From positions 1 through 15,802 of the forward strand of contig DJWJ01000013.1 of assembly GCA_002440965.1 (NCBI GenBank): DNA of 15,802 nucleotides, read 5' to 3'. Source of the DNA: Candidatus Omnitrophica bacterium UBA6233 (GTDB taxonomy: Bacteria; Omnitrophota; Gorgyraeia; Gygaellales; Profunditerraquicolaceae). The notes below the pieces were generated by a model that saw nothing but the letters and a program-made list of their open reading frames with translations, was not told the DNA's origin and ran no database searches. The position numbers were made by a program, and so were the translations under genes. Shown here piece by piece: positions 14,803-15,802 of the stretch (within the stretch, counting starts at the first letter, position 1; each line of letters opens with the position of its first letter).

Positions 14803-14864
14803 ATTAACCTTGGCTCCCGGCAAAGTTTTTCTTTGGGGTCACGGGGTTATGCCTCATTATTAAT
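14803..14864 (+). other. Candidate structured leader RNA (GC-rich hairpin region)
   Basis: A GC-rich island in AT-rich intergenic DNA. CCC (14816-14818), a GG bulge and CAAAG (14821-14825) can pair with CTTTG (14831-14835) and GGG (14836-14838) around a TTTTT loop, an 8-bp stem. GGC (14812-14814) can pair with GCC (14851-14853), and ATTAA (14803-14807) with TTAAT (14860-14864), giving a nested fold with an unpaired GTCACGGGGTTAT segment. No known riboswitch class matches in full. The function is unknown; chance pairing is possible. Confidence 0.35.
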
Positions 14865-14878
14865 AAAATGAATTTTGA

Positions 14879-14952
14879 GGCGGAGTAGCTCAGCCTGATA
14901 GAGCACGCGGCTCATACCCGCTTGGTCGGTGGTTTAAATCCACTCTCCGCCA
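14879..14952 (+). tRNA. tRNA-Met (CAT), elongator type, with atypical D- and T-loop bases
   Basis: A full cloverleaf of 74 bases can be drawn: acceptor stem GGCGGAG/CTCCGCC (7 perfect pairs), D-stem GCTC/GAGC, anticodon stem CGCGG/CCGCT with loop CTCATAC (anticodon CAT), variable loop TGGTC, T-stem GGTGG/CCACT, and discriminator A. The closed G1-C72 pair and the lack of three G-C pairs in the anticodon stem exclude an initiator tRNA. The overall sequence resembles elongator tRNA-Met more than the CAT tRNA-Ile read through lysidine. CCA is not encoded. Oddities are T instead of G at position 18 (D-loop AGCCTGATA), T instead of C at 56 (T-loop TTTAAAT), and a C/T mismatch at 27-43. The stems are intact, so it may be functional but divergent, or an early pseudogene. 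Confidence 0.88.
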
Positions 14953-15011
14953 CTAAAATCAAAGACACGGCTTCTTTAAGGTTTTAAACCAGTATACCTA
15001 GGAGCGGTAAA

Positions 15012-15389
15012 ATGATTGAAGAATCCAAGTATAGGGAAATCGTAGAGAATGCAAATAGCATAATTTTATTGATGAATATTAAGGGCAATATAGTTTTTCT
15101 TAATAAATTTGGAGAGAGATTCTTTAGATATCAAGAGAAAGATATACTGGGTGAGAGCGTTATTGGCACAATTGTCCCTAAAACAGACTCCTCCGGTGAA
15201 GATTTAACCAAAATGATTAAAGGTATCGTAGAGAATCCGGGGCAATATTCCGTGAATGAAAACGAAAATATGCGCAGCGACGGCGAACGGATGCATATTT
15301 TATGGACAAATAAAGCAATCATCGGTTATGACGGAGGTATCCAGGAAATCCTTTGTATTGGCAACCAGGTAAAAAAGGTAACTCCTTAA
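15012..15389 (+). CDS. Stand-alone PAS domain protein
   Basis: A 125-residue cytoplasmic protein consisting of essentially one PAS sensory domain: YREIVENANSIILLMNIKGN (7-26), IVFLNKFGERFFRYQEKDIL (27-46), then LGESVIGTIVP, a middle helix region, and a C-terminal strand pair (ILWTNKAIIGYDGGIQEILC, 95-114) ending in GNQVKKVTP. No kinase, cyclase, HTH or phosphatase domain follows, so it would signal through a partner or be a remnant of a longer sensor. AGGAG (15000-15004) lies 7 bases upstream of the ATG at 15012, which supports a real, complete gene. The ligand is not predictable. It lies 59 bases after the tRNA, and the EF-hand gene starts 17 bases after its stop, so those two protein genes are probably co-transcribed. 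Confidence 0.85.
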   Translation: MIEESKYREIVENANSIILLMNIKGNIVFLNKFGERFFRYQEKDILGESVIGTIVPKTDSSGEDLTKMIKGIVENPGQYSVNENENMRSDGERMHILWTNKAIIGYDGGIQEILCIGNQVKKVTP

Positions 15390-15406
15390 AAGGACGAAAG
15401 GAGAAA

Positions 15407-15802
15407 ATGAATAAAACATTATCAATCCTTTGTTGTGTTATGCTGCTTACCCATTTTTGTGTTTTTGCTGCAAATTCGGATATACAGATGCAAGAAGTTA
15501 AATCAGGATTTCAACTAATCGACGCGGATAAAAACGGTTTTATAACCCCTAATGAGATGCAGGCGTATCAGGAAAAAAACTTTAATGAACTGGATAAGGA
15601 TAGAAATGGGGTAATCGACAGGAATGAACTGACTGCGGATAAATCGAAAGAATTAAATAAAGCTGATCAAAATAATGACCAGAAGATTACCGGGGCTGAA
15701 TCCGCGTCACAATTTAAACAATATTTTAACCAACTTGATGCTAATAAAGATGGTAAGATATCGGAAGATGAATATACGGATTATTGGAAGCTAAGGTGGA
15801 AA
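15407..15802 (+). CDS. Secreted EF-hand calcium-binding protein (3' end outside window)
   Basis: An open frame from ATG 15407 that runs off the window after 132 codons, so it is partial. A purine-rich AAAGGAG (15397-15403) precedes the start. The N-terminus MNKTLSILCCVMLLTHFCVF and AAN (cut probably after Ala22) is a signal peptide, so the protein acts outside the cytoplasm. Four EF-hand loops follow at 39-50 (DADKNGFITPNE), 63-74 (DKDRNGVIDRNE), 87-98 (DQNNDQKITGAE) and 111-122 (DANKDGKISEDE), exactly 24 residues apart. The third has Gln at the usual Gly position but keeps the acidic ligands. Calcium binding is likely; the biological role is unknown. The short spacing after the PAS gene suggests one operon. 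Confidence 0.85.
   Translation, partial: MNKTLSILCCVMLLTHFCVFAANSDIQMQEVKSGFQLIDADKNGFITPNEMQAYQEKNFNELDKDRNGVIDRNELTADKSKELNKADQNNDQKITGAESASQFKQYFNQLDANKDGKISEDEYTDYWKLRWK

Noticed and set aside
14879..14952. Initiator tRNA-fMet or lysidine-type tRNA-Ile(CAT).
   Set aside because: The G1-C72 pair is closed and the anticodon stem lacks the three G-C pairs of initiators; the acceptor and T-arm look like elongator Met rather than Ile.

Overview
The window reads as part of the chromosome of an anaerobic, probably acetogenic or otherwise Wood-Ljungdahl-using bacterium. My best guess is a member of Candidatus Omnitrophota or a related uncultured PVC-side lineage. The guess rests on an indirect tRNA amidation operon, an S41 protease / divergent polysaccharide deacetylase / tsaD run, bactofilin, and bacterial-type corrinoid iron-sulfur protein (CFeSP) genes. 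No 16S or other marker settles it. Every protein gene I can support is on the + strand, and most overlap or lie within about 30 bases of each other.

Region 1 (50-6150) is a housekeeping run: gatC, gatA, gatB (Glu/Asp-tRNA amidotransferase), a secreted C-terminal processing protease, a divergent polysaccharide deacetylase and tsaD (tRNA t6A synthesis). Stop/start overlaps link gatA through tsaD. Region 2 (6177-7473) holds a short MgtC/SapB-type membrane protein, a bactofilin whose C-terminus is fused to an excisionase-like helix-turn-helix, and a second protein with the same type of HTH anchored by a C-terminal membrane helix.

Region 3 (7486-14581) is a carbon-fixation block: larB (nickel-pincer nucleotide synthesis, without larC/larE here), a small FmdE-like protein lacking usual metal-ligand cysteines, acsC (CFeSP large subunit), the reductive activator of CFeSP (AcsV/RACo), cooC/acsF (nickel-insertion ATPase), acsD (CFeSP small subunit) and acsE (methyl-H4folate:CFeSP methyltransferase). 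Together AcsE loads a methyl group on the cobamide of AcsC/AcsD, RACo rescues the oxidised cofactor, and CooC and possibly LarB serve nickel delivery. The CODH/ACS catalytic subunits (acsA, acsB) are not in the window. Three copies of a roughly 127-bp imperfect palindromic, MITE-like repeat sit between the genes of this block; one of them encodes the last residues and the stop codon of acsD.

Region 4 (14582-15802) contains the third repeat copy, a plausible sigma70-type promoter, a GC-rich segment that can fold as a hairpin, an elongator-type tRNA-Met(CAT) with unusual D- and T-loop bases, a PAS-only protein, and the start of a secreted four-EF-hand protein that runs off the end. The most interesting items are the bactofilin-HTH fusion with its membrane-anchored HTH neighbour, the larB/FmdE-like pair leading a CFeSP operon, the repeat family inside that operon, and the odd tRNA with its leader.
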